Shown here: piece by piece, positions 45,377 to 52,411 of the stretch
Position numbering within the stretch: the stretch's first letter is position 1
Layout: each line of letters opens with the position of its first letter
DNA from: Dendronalium phyllosphericum CENA369
GTDB taxonomy: Bacteria; Cyanobacteriota; Cyanobacteriia; Cyanobacteriales; Nostocaceae
Reading direction: 5' to 3'
NCBI RefSeq assembly: GCF_016056275.1
Contig: NZ_JAECZA010000234.1
Coordinates: 1 to 52,964 of the forward strand
Length of the DNA stretch: 52,964 nucleotides
Notes under the pieces: model-generated
Databases searched by the model: none
Seen by the model: only the letters and a program-made list of their open reading frames with translations
Told to the model about the DNA's origin: nothing
Position numbers and translations under genes: made by a program

Positions 45377-46858
45377 TTATTCGCTTGATTGACTCAAAAA
45401 TTCACCTAATTGATGTTTAATTAATAGTCCTTTGAGCGTTGCATTTTCAGCTTTTAGTGTTATATTATCAGCCTCTAATTCCCTAATTCTTTCTTTCAAG
45501 GCTTCCTTGGTTGTACCTTGTCTGTGAATCACCACTTCTTTATAAATTTCTAAGTTAGTATCTTCATTCATCCATCTTTGATAAGTTTTAGTATGTTCTT
45601 GTACCGTGTGTCCCATGTAATCAGCCATTGTCTTAATTGGCACTCTCAAACGATGACCGCGCAGTGCATAAGCATGACGCAAATCATAAGGTCTAAAGCC
45701 TATTTCAGAAGTTCTAAATTTGATATGAAGTTTCGCCGTTTTATTATTCAACGTTCCTTCGTTATAAGGTAATCTAATATTCTTTAAATCAAATAATTCC
45801 ACCCAATGAGGATGTAATGGCGGAATCCCACAACTCCTTTCACCAGTTTTAGTCCCTTCTGTAAGAATAGGATTTAAAGTCACTAAATGAAAGGTATTTA
45901 ATGTATCTGTAAATGCTGCAATATCGACAGCGAATAACTCATGAGGTCTTAACCCATAAGTTGCTAACATTCCATAAGCCCATTGCCATTGTTCCGGTTG
46001 TGTCAGATTCTCCTTACTAGCGTATGCTGATAAGGGCATTCCCATTTTCAGAAATCCTTGGATAATTTCTTCATCTGAGGGAATCTTTCGGATGGTAGGA
46101 TGAGGCTTGGGAGTTGTATAAGCATAAATTGTCTTAAAATCATCAATTCCACAAAACTCACAAAACTTTTTCAACTGCCATACTAAAAAAAACCTCCCCG
46201 ATGTATTAGCTTTAGTTTTTTCTAATGCTATTGCCAGCGATTGTGCAGATAAAGGTACATCTTGAGGAAGTTTTTTCAGATGCCTCAGATAATGAGTTTC
46301 CCAAGTCCGGATTCCTTGCCGATTCTTTTCGTGAGTTTTCCAAAACTCTCGCTCGTATTCTTGAATCAATTCACTAATAATTTTAGCAGGTAGCTCTTTA
46401 TCTAACATGCCTAAATTTTGTGCATGTTTACCGAGTAAATCTGATGTCCACTGGAATTGTTTTGTCATTAACAAAAAGTCCAGTTCCCGCGCTTTCAATA
46501 CAGCCATTTTTACCCCAGCATCATTAGCTACAAAACCGCATGAAATGGTGTACTGTTTATTAGGACTGCCATGTTTTCCTATATCACCAGGTCTGCAAGG
46601 AAATGTTCCCTGTAAAGCTATAGTTTTAGGACTAGTCAGCTTCAGTTTGACTTTGATTCTATCTAAACTTAATGCCGAATTAGCTTGAGCAATAGCGTGT
46701 TTTATCCTCAGATATTCACGCTCCATCTTAGTATTTTCATCTGATGCAGGCTGTTTGGGTTTCCACTGTTTCCATTTAGCTGGTTCCCATTGGTCAATTG
46801 GTATACCATCCCATACTGATTTACGGATATCGTCAGTGCTAGCTTTGCTGCTCGGCAT
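45377..46858 (-). CDS. Tyrosine recombinase / site-specific integrase
   Basis: A 493-residue integrase of a cyanobacterial type. The catalytic domain (about 270-435) shows the first Arg in YGLRPHELF (about 301), a basic patch GTKTGERS, box II YDLRHAYALRG (about 391), MGHT and the likely nucleophile Tyr in TKTYQRW (about 423). In box II the usual His of HxxR is Tyr. The N-terminal 270 residues contain a SAM-like core-binding domain and an arm domain; the C-terminus is a coiled coil (about 445-480). It is the left-most gene with a mobile-DNA character in the right-hand region. No att duplication next to a tRNA was seen. Confidence 0.82.
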   Translation of the reverse strand: MPSSKASTDDIRKSVWDGIPIDQWEPAKWKQWKPKQPASDENTKMEREYLRIKHAIAQANSALSLDRIKVKLKLTSPKTIALQGTFPCRPGDIGKHGSPNKQYTISCGFVANDAGVKMAVLKARELDFLLMTKQFQWTSDLLGKHAQNLGMLDKELPAKIISELIQEYEREFWKTHEKNRQGIRTWETHYLRHLKKLPQDVPLSAQSLAIALEKTKANTSGRFFLVWQLKKFCEFCGIDDFKTIYAYTTPKPHPTIRKIPSDEEIIQGFLKMGMPLSAYASKENLTQPEQWQWAYGMLATYGLRPHELFAVDIAAFTDTLNTFHLVTLNPILTEGTKTGERSCGIPPLHPHWVELFDLKNIRLPYNEGTLNNKTAKLHIKFRTSEIGFRPYDLRHAYALRGHRLRVPIKTMADYMGHTVQEHTKTYQRWMNEDTNLEIYKEVVIHRQGTTKEALKERIRELEADNITLKAENATLKGLLIKHQLGEFLSQSSE

Positions 46859-47005
46859 AGGCTTGTTCTAAATTAGTTTTAAGTAACTTAACTTTAAGGC
46901 TGACAGCGCTTTTCCATCAATTAATTTTTCCTACTCCCTTAATTTGTATAATTCGCTAAGTTATGCGGAATTTATACCACCAACACTGAAGTTAATAGCA
47001 TAATT

Positions 47006-47638
47006 ATGAGCAAGATTATGAATAGTAGCAAAAGATATCTTTTACCATTTATTGTTATTGCGATCGCAGCCAGCCTGGGCAGTTGTAGTTCTAACCCTAC
47101 CCCTCGTAATATAGCTAGCGTTTCGCCCACACCCACCATTACACCGATTACACCATCGCCAATCCTAAGTTCAAGTCCAAGTCCAACCCCAACTCCTAGC
47201 AAGGCTCCAATCAGAACTAGCTTGAGTAACGTTGAGCCAGTAGCCACCACACCCGCCACGCCTGCTGCAACTACTCAAGCCGCCGCCAGCAAAACAGTCA
47301 ACGTTACCCTATATGCAAGTGATGCCCAATGTCAAGAACTGATTCCTCAAAAAGTTTCAGTACCTGCTGAAGAACCTGTAAAAGGTGCAGTAGACAAGAT
47401 TATAAAGCAGCAAGAGACAGGCGATTTTGGCTTTACTGGTTATCGCGTCAATGTGAAAAATGGCGTGGCAACAGTTGATTTGCGACTATCTCCGCAATCA
47501 AAGCGGCAATTAACTTCTCTTTCGAGTTGCGAACAGTTTGCTTTATTTGGAAGCCTCCGCAAAACTTTAACAAGTAACGCTCAATGGAATATTAAAGAAG
47601 TTCGCTTCACCGAACGAGGTCAAGAAATTGTGCTTTAA
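47006..47638 (+). CDS. GerMN-domain lipoprotein
   Basis: A 210-residue exported lipoprotein. The signal peptide ends in a lipobox LGSC (Cys at about residue 28), followed by a low-complexity Pro/Thr/Ser-rich linker (30-90). A GerMN domain fills residues 95-208 (VNVTLYASDAQCQELIPQKV, then GVATVDLRLSPQSKRQL). GerMN domains occur in spore-germination proteins and in cyanobacterial envelope lipoproteins; the function here is unknown. ATG 47006 or 47018 are both possible starts. The gene stands alone on the plus strand. Confidence 0.85.
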   Translation: MSKIMNSSKRYLLPFIVIAIAASLGSCSSNPTPRNIASVSPTPTITPITPSPILSSSPSPTPTPSKAPIRTSLSNVEPVATTPATPAATTQAAASKTVNVTLYASDAQCQELIPQKVSVPAEEPVKGAVDKIIKQQETGDFGFTGYRVNVKNGVATVDLRLSPQSKRQLTSLSSCEQFALFGSLRKTLTSNAQWNIKEVRFTERGQEIVL

Positions 47639-47953
47639 TATCATGTCCATCTAAATAGTTACGATAAGATTGACGCAAAGATGGTGAGACGCGGTGAGGA
47701 AGTTGGAGTCTTGGCAGTGAGGCAGTGCGAGAGAGGGGTCTCCCCAAGTAGAGGAACGGCCGTTAGCAAGAGCGAAGCGCGAGGCACGAGCGTCACCTGT
47801 AAGGGTTTGGGTCGAGTCCAAACTTCCTCTCCCGTTGGGGGACAAGGGAGATATTTTTGAATGAATTTTAAGAGCGTCCCCCGTCTCCGTGTCCCCGCGT
47901 CGGCTTATCTTAGCGCCATTCCCCGCAAAATTAATGCGATAGATCCCTAGAAA
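47639..47953. repeat. Intergenic region with GC-rich dispersed repeat (inverted)
   Basis: The segment 47690-47840 is the inverse of the element at 4165-4312: GAACGGCCGTTAGC, then GAGGCACGAGCGTCACC at 47753-47798, and GGCAGTGAGGCAGTGCGAG before it. CCGTGTCCCCGCGTC at 47888-47902 resembles its GCGTCCC edge. No coding region is credible. Confidence 0.7.
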
Positions 47954-48268
47954 CTAACCATTTCCATCTTGACCCGCACTTTTAATTAAAAGCCACTGCT
48001 CAACCAACTCCGCCACAATATCGCTCATCTGTCGCTCCTGTGAAACTGCGGCTGCCTTAAGTTGTCGATGCAGTTGCTTAGGCAGATAGATAGTGGTACG
48101 CGTATAAGCTGGATCGGTGCTTTTACTTTGTAAAGTAGTTCGCTCTTCAGCTAGCTGGGGCTTATCTCTTTGTTGGCGACTGCGAGCCGCATCAATCAGC
48201 TCGTCAAAACGGCTAGTTTTTTTCTTGTTATTCAAAGTAATACCAAATTGATTAAATGTATGTTTCAC
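47954..48268 (-). CDS. CopG/RHH-like protein, probable partition partner of ParA
   Basis: About 104 residues from GTG 48268 (a TTG at 48286 would add six). The C-terminal half contains a ribbon-helix-helix motif: strand TRTTIYLPKQLHRQLKAAAV (about residues 55-74) followed by helix MSDIVAELVEQWLL. The N-terminal half is charged and flexible (FDELIDAARSRQQRDK), as in ParG/ParR-type centromere-binding proteins. It lies downstream of the ParA gene on the same strand, separated by a GC-rich repeat. It should bind the palindromic sites upstream of parA as a dimer of dimers; this is inference. Confidence 0.78.
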   Translation of the reverse strand: MKHTFNQFGITLNNKKKTSRFDELIDAARSRQQRDKPQLAEERTTLQSKSTDPAYTRTTIYLPKQLHRQLKAAAVSQERQMSDIVAELVEQWLLIKSAGQDGNG

Positions 48269-48344
48269 AAGGAGAGTAAAGCACAAGAAATAGCCTATAT
48301 AAAGACTTATTCAAGTGTGTCTTAATTGCGAATTAGAAATTACC

Positions 48345-48490
48345 CTTCGGGTGACGCTCGTAGCTCGCGCTTCGCTGCGAAGATCGGCAGTTTGCCAGAC
48401 GCTCGTTCGCTTAGCGTCTCCCCTTGGGAGAAGACTCGCTAACGCTGCGCTAACGACGCAAAGCGCCAAGACGGCAACTGCCTCACGAAT
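48345..48490. repeat. GC-rich dispersed repeat between parA and copG-like genes
   Basis: Contains GGGTGACGCTCG (48349-48360) and CTCGCTAACGCTGCGCTAAC (48435-48454), shared with 4170-4276, and GCTCGTTCGCTTAGCGTC. It interrupts what would otherwise be a compact parA-copG operon. Confidence 0.8.
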
Positions 48491-48496
48491 TACGAA

Positions 48497-49087
48497 TTAG
48501 TATAGTATTTCCTTTCCTACCTCCGCGTAGCATCGCCATGCAATTTGGGCGTAAGGGTCTTTGACAGTACTTACTGGCACACCTTCTAAAGCAGCTCGTT
48601 GGAATACAGCAAGCCGTCGAATTCCAGATTTAAACACAGGTAGTCCTGCTTGTTCTAGAGCAGTTCTAGCATCTTCTCCTGCCTTATTCGGATTTGGCGG
48701 GATGATAGTTAATAAAATTCGATAATTTGTCTTTAATTGTTTAAGTAAATCAACCATTTTCAGTGTTGCAGCTAAAGCAACAGCATCTGGGGTAGTCGGA
48801 ATAACCAACAAATCGCAGCCTTTGGCAATAGTTTTTAACTCATCTAAATCTGGTCTGGCTGGCGTATCAATTACTACATGTTCGTAAAGATTTACTAAAT
48901 TTACTCCCTGTGTTTCATCAGCCACTTTAAATGGCAAACAACCTCGGTTTGACCAATCCAAAGCACTGCGGTTTAAGTCGCCATCTATTAACAAAGTGTC
49001 AGCTTTCGTCTGAAGGTATGTAGCTAAGTGCAATGCTGTCGTAGACTTAGCAACACCGCCTTTGAATGCCGCTACAGCAATCATCAT
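48497..49087 (-). CDS. ParA-family partition ATPase
   Basis: About 196 residues from ATG 49087 (an ATG at 49084 and an upstream TTG at 49114 are alternatives). The deviant Walker A AAFKGGVAKSTTALHLA (about residues 5-21) has both lysines, Walker A' is LLIDGDLNRSALDW (about 34-47) and Walker B is HVVIDTPARP (about 70-79). It is a small ParA of the type Ib/McdA kind without an N-terminal HTH, so regulation should come from the RHH partner. Such pairs segregate plasmids or position protein complexes. No replication gene is in the window. Confidence 0.88.
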   Translation of the reverse strand: MMIAVAAFKGGVAKSTTALHLATYLQTKADTLLIDGDLNRSALDWSNRGCLPFKVADETQGVNLVNLYEHVVIDTPARPDLDELKTIAKGCDLLVIPTTPDAVALAATLKMVDLLKQLKTNYRILLTIIPPNPNKAGEDARTALEQAGLPVFKSGIRRLAVFQRAALEGVPVSTVKDPYAQIAWRCYAEVGKEILY

Positions 49088-49130
49088 TTTGGATTTCAAC
49101 GCAAATAATCCCAAGATTCTACCGCATATT

Positions 49131-49148
49131 TAAACATTTGGATGTTTA
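49131..49148. promoter_or_regulatory. Palindromic site upstream of parA (TAAACAT/ATGTTTA)
   Basis: TAAACAT (49131-49137), spacer TTGG, ATGTTTA (49142-49148): perfect 7-bp arms. It shares the AAACAT half-site with the longer palindrome 17 bases further upstream and lies 44 bases before the parA start. Confidence 0.6.
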
Positions 49149-49164
49149 GTTATATTTTGCATTT

Positions 49165-49188
49165 AAACATCTAAAAATTTAGATGTTT
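49165..49188. promoter_or_regulatory. Palindromic operator/centromere candidate (AAACATCTAAA)
   Basis: AAACATCTAAA (49165-49175), two bases, TTTAGATGTTT (49178-49188): a perfect 11-bp inverted repeat. Together with the site at 49131-49148 it forms an array suited to binding an RHH protein, and is the best candidate for the operator or parS-like site of the ParA/CopG pair. Confidence 0.65.
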
Positions 49189-49419
49189 TGCATAAAATAT
49201 ATTTGTATATGTATTATATGTATATAAAATTTTTACCTAAAAACTAAAATAAGTAAGATGAGTTATATATGTTAAATAAGCACATTTACAATACTTAGAT
49301 TTAGCTCATATTCTCCAAGGTGATTTTTCAGCCATAAGCGATATTTGCGATCGCCTACACTTACGCACATTTCAAAGAAACGGGAAAAATGTCTTACAGC
49401 AGTTTTCAATTGAGCCAAA
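49189..49419. other. AT-rich region, possibly degenerate N-terminus of IS630 transposase
   Basis: AT-rich to 49290. From about 49302 a short plus-strand frame (QGDFSAISDICDRLHLR) may be the decayed helix-turn-helix start of the IS630 transposase remnant that follows, but the similarity is weak. Confidence 0.35.
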
Positions 49420-49683
49420 ATAAAAGTTGAGAACTTACTTGCTTTGCAGCAATTAGTAGATGAACAACCGGATGCCATACTGGGAGAATTGTGTGAGGGC
49501 TATTGCATTCGGAGTGGAATTACTGTCAGCGTAGCGACGATGCACGATTGAAATTGACGACTAAAAAAAACTCTGTATGCCAGTGAGCAAGATAGCCCGC
49601 GAGTCAAACAGATGCGCTTTGAGTATAGGGATTGGGTTTTGGGCATTGATCCTCACAATATGAAAACCGCTGTAAACTCTTAG
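49420..49683 (+). pseudogene. IS630-family transposase remnant with frameshift
   Basis: The frame beginning near 49420 encodes NLLALQQLVDEQPDAILGEL, then ITVSVATMHD, the second helix-turn-helix region of IS630 transposases, and ends at TGA. After a one-base shift in the A8 run (about 49563-49570) the family sequence resumes: KTLYASEQDSPRVKQMRFEY, then WVLGIDPHNMK, stopping at 49681-49683. The DDE catalytic domain is absent. The remnant is thus frameshifted and 3'-truncated. It marks a former insertion sequence next to the partition pair. Confidence 0.78.
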
Positions 49684-50005
49684 CGGTTCGTCGTAGACAT
49701 CCCTCGTGGTGGTTAATTTTGTGTATATAAGCTGCGATCGCGTCACCATGTGATATCTGCGGTTGCTTCTACTCTATTGGCGGTGGGTAGAGTTTAACTT
49801 GGTCTGATGGCAGAGTGATGACATTAAAAGCCTTCCAGTTGGTTGTAACGTACTTGAATTTACCAATACCAAAGTCTTTATTAAGTAGAACGGTGCAAAT
49901 AAACCGAAGTATGTAACGAAAAGTAAAGTTACCTAAAACCCTCTTTCCTTCTGCCTTCTGCCCTCTGCCTCCTGCCTTGTCATAACGACAATTTTTAACA
50001 TCGAC
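49684..50005. other. Intergenic region
   Basis: About 320 bases with no gene that I can support. It contains a CTGCCTTCTGCCCTCTGCCT low-complexity stretch near 49955, typical of cyanobacterial intergenic repeats. Confidence 0.45.
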
Positions 50006-50350
50006 CTACTTAGTAGTCCAGTTATTCCACTGTGCAGTTAAATTGAACCAGTAATCGCCCCCCATACTCAGAATATAACGAGCTTTAGAGCGATCGTCAG
50101 GTTTGTTAAAATCATCCACCACAAGTCGAGCTTGAACTGTGGTAAACATCCCCATTACATCAATCGGATTAATAGATGCTCGACCAGGCGGCCAAAAGTG
50201 GAAGTTGTAACCATTACCTGTTTTGACGGAGATACTCTCGTTAGTTGCATGGGCACAAAATGCTACTGCTTCGCTTTCTTGGTTGTCATCTATGGTGCGG
50301 TCATAGCCATCTTGAAAGCAAACGATATTATCATACTTTGCGATCGCCAC
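50006..50350 (-). CDS. Hypothetical protein (114 aa), possibly truncated
   Basis: A soluble, aromatic-rich protein (NGYNFHFWPPGRASINP, GGDYWFNLTAQWNNWTTK) with no recognised domain. The only start is a GTG within a GCGATCGC site with no clear ribosome-binding sequence, and a TAG lies 15 bases upstream in frame. A different frame immediately upstream reads NLDSEGNLWRSQ, which could be the lost continuation, so this may be the C-terminal remainder of a longer protein after a frameshift. Function unknown. Confidence 0.5.
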   Translation of the reverse strand: MAIAKYDNIVCFQDGYDRTIDDNQESEAVAFCAHATNESISVKTGNGYNFHFWPPGRASINPIDVMGMFTTVQARLVVDDFNKPDDRSKARYILSMGGDYWFNLTAQWNNWTTK

Positions 50351-50550
50351 AAATTGCCTTCGCTATCAAGATTTTTCGGTTAAGCCCAAAAACAGGTAGA
50401 TTGCATCCGTGAGAGGTTAAGTAATATAGCTGGGGACTGGGTGAAAAGTCTTTTTGTGTCTAGGTTCGATCGTCTGTTGATGTCCTAACACTACTGGCGA
50501 CGGCTATATTTTGCACCTAACAGGATAAACGCTGAATACCTTCAAAATCA

Positions 50551-51156
50551 TTAAATAGGCATAATCTCGTCGAGCTTCATCTGTAAATTTGGCAATAAAT
50601 GAGATGAAATAGTATCTCCTAAGCGATATTGTTGCTGTTGGTACACTCCATTAACTAACTGACATACAGTGAAAGTTGGTTGTTTGGGATTGCCAATAAA
50701 TTGCAACCCGCCTAATCCCTGAAAGTCTACAATCCAATATTCTGGAATGTTAAGAAAAGCGTATTCTTCCACTTTTCTTGCATAATCATCCTGCCAATTT
50801 GTACTCACAACTTCAGCAAAGAGTTTGATGGTACTACCGTTACAAATTATCGGTTCTTTTTGCCAAAATGGTTCTTGACTTAGTTGTATTTTATCTAAGA
50901 CAATTACATCAGGACGCAACGCTGTGGCTTCAGCATATGGTGGTTTGATTAAGCAATTTTTTGGTACTAGCCAGTTGAAATTAGAATTAAAAATCTCGAC
51001 ATAGATTCTACCAGCAATACTACCTGCAACAGCTTCATGAGGGCCTGTAGGTTCCATGTCTCTTAACTCTCCATCAATTAGTTCGTAACGTGTATCGTCA
51101 CCATATTGAGTTATGAATTCCTCAAAGCTTAGTACTTTGGGTGGAGTGTATGTCAT
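50551..51156 (-). CDS. Uma2 family (DUF820) endonuclease-like protein
   Basis: A 201-residue Uma2 protein: FEEFITQYGDDTRYELIDGE with its conserved Glu at the N-terminus, ALRPDVIVLD (about 79-88), TIKLFAEVVSTNWQDDYARK (about 109-128) and EYWIVDFQGLGGLQFI (about 137-152). Key acidic residues of the PD-(D/E)XK fold are kept. It is the subtype with DDYARKVEEYAFLNIPEYW, different from the family member at 41737-42369. Its biological role is unknown. It is monocistronic in an accessory-looking region. Confidence 0.88.
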   Translation of the reverse strand: MTYTPPKVLSFEEFITQYGDDTRYELIDGELRDMEPTGPHEAVAGSIAGRIYVEIFNSNFNWLVPKNCLIKPPYAEATALRPDVIVLDKIQLSQEPFWQKEPIICNGSTIKLFAEVVSTNWQDDYARKVEEYAFLNIPEYWIVDFQGLGGLQFIGNPKQPTFTVCQLVNGVYQQQQYRLGDTISSHLLPNLQMKLDEIMPI

Positions 51157-51328
51157 ATTATTGGAACTAAAGGTAGTCTCATTCTAGCTAAGTGGTAGAA
51201 GCAGGCAACAGACATATTCGCTGTTGAAGTTGCTTAAAGTTAAAATACTCAAAATGCTTCTGGCTAATTGTTCCGGAAGCATTTTGATTGGATATGCGAG
51301 TTTGCGATCGCCTATGAAACTTCAGAGA

Positions 51329-51577
51329 CTATTTATTCAAGTCCACATCACTTTTGTAGGTCATTGGTCTAGGTAAAGCTTTCTTTTTAGGAGCAGAGGA
51401 TTTATTCGGTGGTTGTGGCGCACGGCATTGCTCGCAGTACAGTGGTCTTGGGCCATAAGTCTCGCGTTGAGTCGGGCGATCGCACTCTTTACAGACGAAG
51501 TTGAATACGCGAGTATGAATCTGCCGCTGATGTGCTCTGACGGTGTACTCTTTGACGTTGATTACCTTACTTGGCAT
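51329..51577 (-). CDS. Small zinc-ribbon-like protein
   Basis: An 82-residue protein with two CxxC pairs (FVCKEC and YCEQC, about residues 28-52) spaced as in a zinc ribbon, preceded by a basic segment ([16 protein letters not shown]) and followed by a Pro/Lys-rich tail ([16 protein letters not shown]). This suggests a nucleic-acid-binding or adaptor role, but I do not recognise a family name. It lies between the second Uma2 gene and the CRISPR array with no obvious partner. Confidence 0.6.
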   Translation of the reverse strand: MPSKVINVKEYTVRAHQRQIHTRVFNFVCKECDRPTQRETYGPRPLYCEQCRAPQPPNKSSAPKKKALPRPMTYKSDVDLNK

Positions 51578-51812
51578 TGTTTATTGCATATAGGGTTGAG
51601 CGAATGTGAGTTTACTCACCAACTTGAATCTTAGCTTTTATCATAAGAGTTTCAAATACCAACGGTACAACTAATCACATAGTTCATGAGACTACAAAAA
51701 ATAGTATCAATGGCTACGCCAAAATGACCCTAAGTATGAACTGACGCTCAATTTGTGGTCACATGCTTGACTTTCAACTTGATTAAATCCATTCGGGGCA
51801 ACCTGGGTTAAA
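51578..51812. other. Intergenic region flanking the CRISPR array
   Basis: About 235 bases with no gene. Because the array appears to be transcribed leftward, this is its trailer (distal) side. No further degenerate repeat was found. Confidence 0.5.
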
Positions 51813-52277
51813 GTTTCAATCCCTCATAGGGAGTTAATGAAATTTCAACTTTAATAGCAAAAAGCATATCTCCGAAAAAGAGAGTTTCAATCCCTCATAG
51901 GGAGTTAATGAAATTTCAACTCCCCAATGATACAGATAAATCCTAACGGTGTTGTTTCAATCCCTCATAGGGAGTTAATGAAATTTCAACCAAGAGCGAT
52001 TTAACTGGTATTGGGCAATTACTATTAGTTTCAATCCCTCATAGGGAGTTAATGAAATTTCAACACTCCTCCTGTTGGGTTGTCTTTGATCGACCCTAAA
52101 GTTTCAATCCCTCATAGGGAGTTAATGAAATTTCAACCAGCCCAAAACAAATCACAGCCATCTTTTCTAGTTTCAATCCCTCATAGGGAGTTAATGAAAT
52201 TTCAACAAAACGGTGACAATAGTAACGCTAAAAGAAACCAGTTTCAATCCCTCATAGGGAGTTAATGAAATTTCAAC
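51813..52277 (-). CRISPR. CRISPR array: seven 37-bp repeats, six spacers
   Basis: Seven identical 37-bp repeats start at 51813, 51884, 51954, 52028, 52101, 52170 and 52241. On the plus strand each begins GTTTCAATCCCTCATAGGGA and ends AAATTTCAAC. Spacers are 34, 33, 37, 36, 32 and 34 bp. Read on the minus strand the repeats end ATTGAAAC, the 5' handle typical of type I-D/III-like cyanobacterial systems, so transcription is probably leftward with the leader on the right. No cas gene is in the window; the type cannot be fixed. Even the distal repeat is undegenerated. Confidence 0.97.
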
Positions 52278-52312
52278 ATCTAGCAGATAAAGGGTACTCC
52301 CACTTGCTAGAT
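52278..52312. other. Inverted repeat between the array and the intron 3' end
   Basis: ATCTAGCA (52278-52285) and TGCTAGAT (52305-52312) are perfect 8-bp arms directly after the last CRISPR repeat. The enclosed segment is about spacer length. It is either a residual spacer or leader fragment, or part of the intron's target site. Confidence 0.5.
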
Positions 52313-52320
52313 CCAGGTTT

Positions 52321-52397
52321 ACTGGGTAGGGCAGGGATATTGCTATCCCTTTCCCCCCGACAAACCGGACAAGCAAGTTCACCCTGCATCCGGCTTT
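52321..52397 (-). ncRNA. Group II intron domains V and VI (3' end)
   Basis: On the minus strand, 52397-52361 folds like domain V: AAAGCCGGATGCAGGG opposite CTTGTCCGGTTTG, with the AGC triad at the stem base. 52358-52321 folds as domain VI: AGGGATA-GCAA-TATCCCT with a GNRA-type loop and an outer G-rich/CCCTACCC stem. It lies directly downstream of the maturase reading frame, the normal order. The intron's exact 3' boundary is near 52321. Confidence 0.75.
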
Positions 52398-52411
52398 AGC
52401 AAATCCTAGAG

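Noticed and set aside
45377-46858. Calling the integrase a heterocyst excision recombinase (XisA/XisC)
   Set aside because: The window shows no interrupted nif, hup or fdx gene and no matching direct repeats, so only a generic recombinase call is justified.
47018-47300. Minus-strand hydrophobic open frame opposite the GerMN lipoprotein linker
   Set aside because: It is a shadow produced by the Pro/Thr/Ser-rich codons of the real gene.
52080-52265. Open frame across the CRISPR array
   Set aside because: It merely translates repeats and spacers.
51813-52277. Assignment of the array to a specific CRISPR type
   Set aside because: The ATTGAAAC end is shared by several types and no cas gene is visible, so any type call would be a guess.
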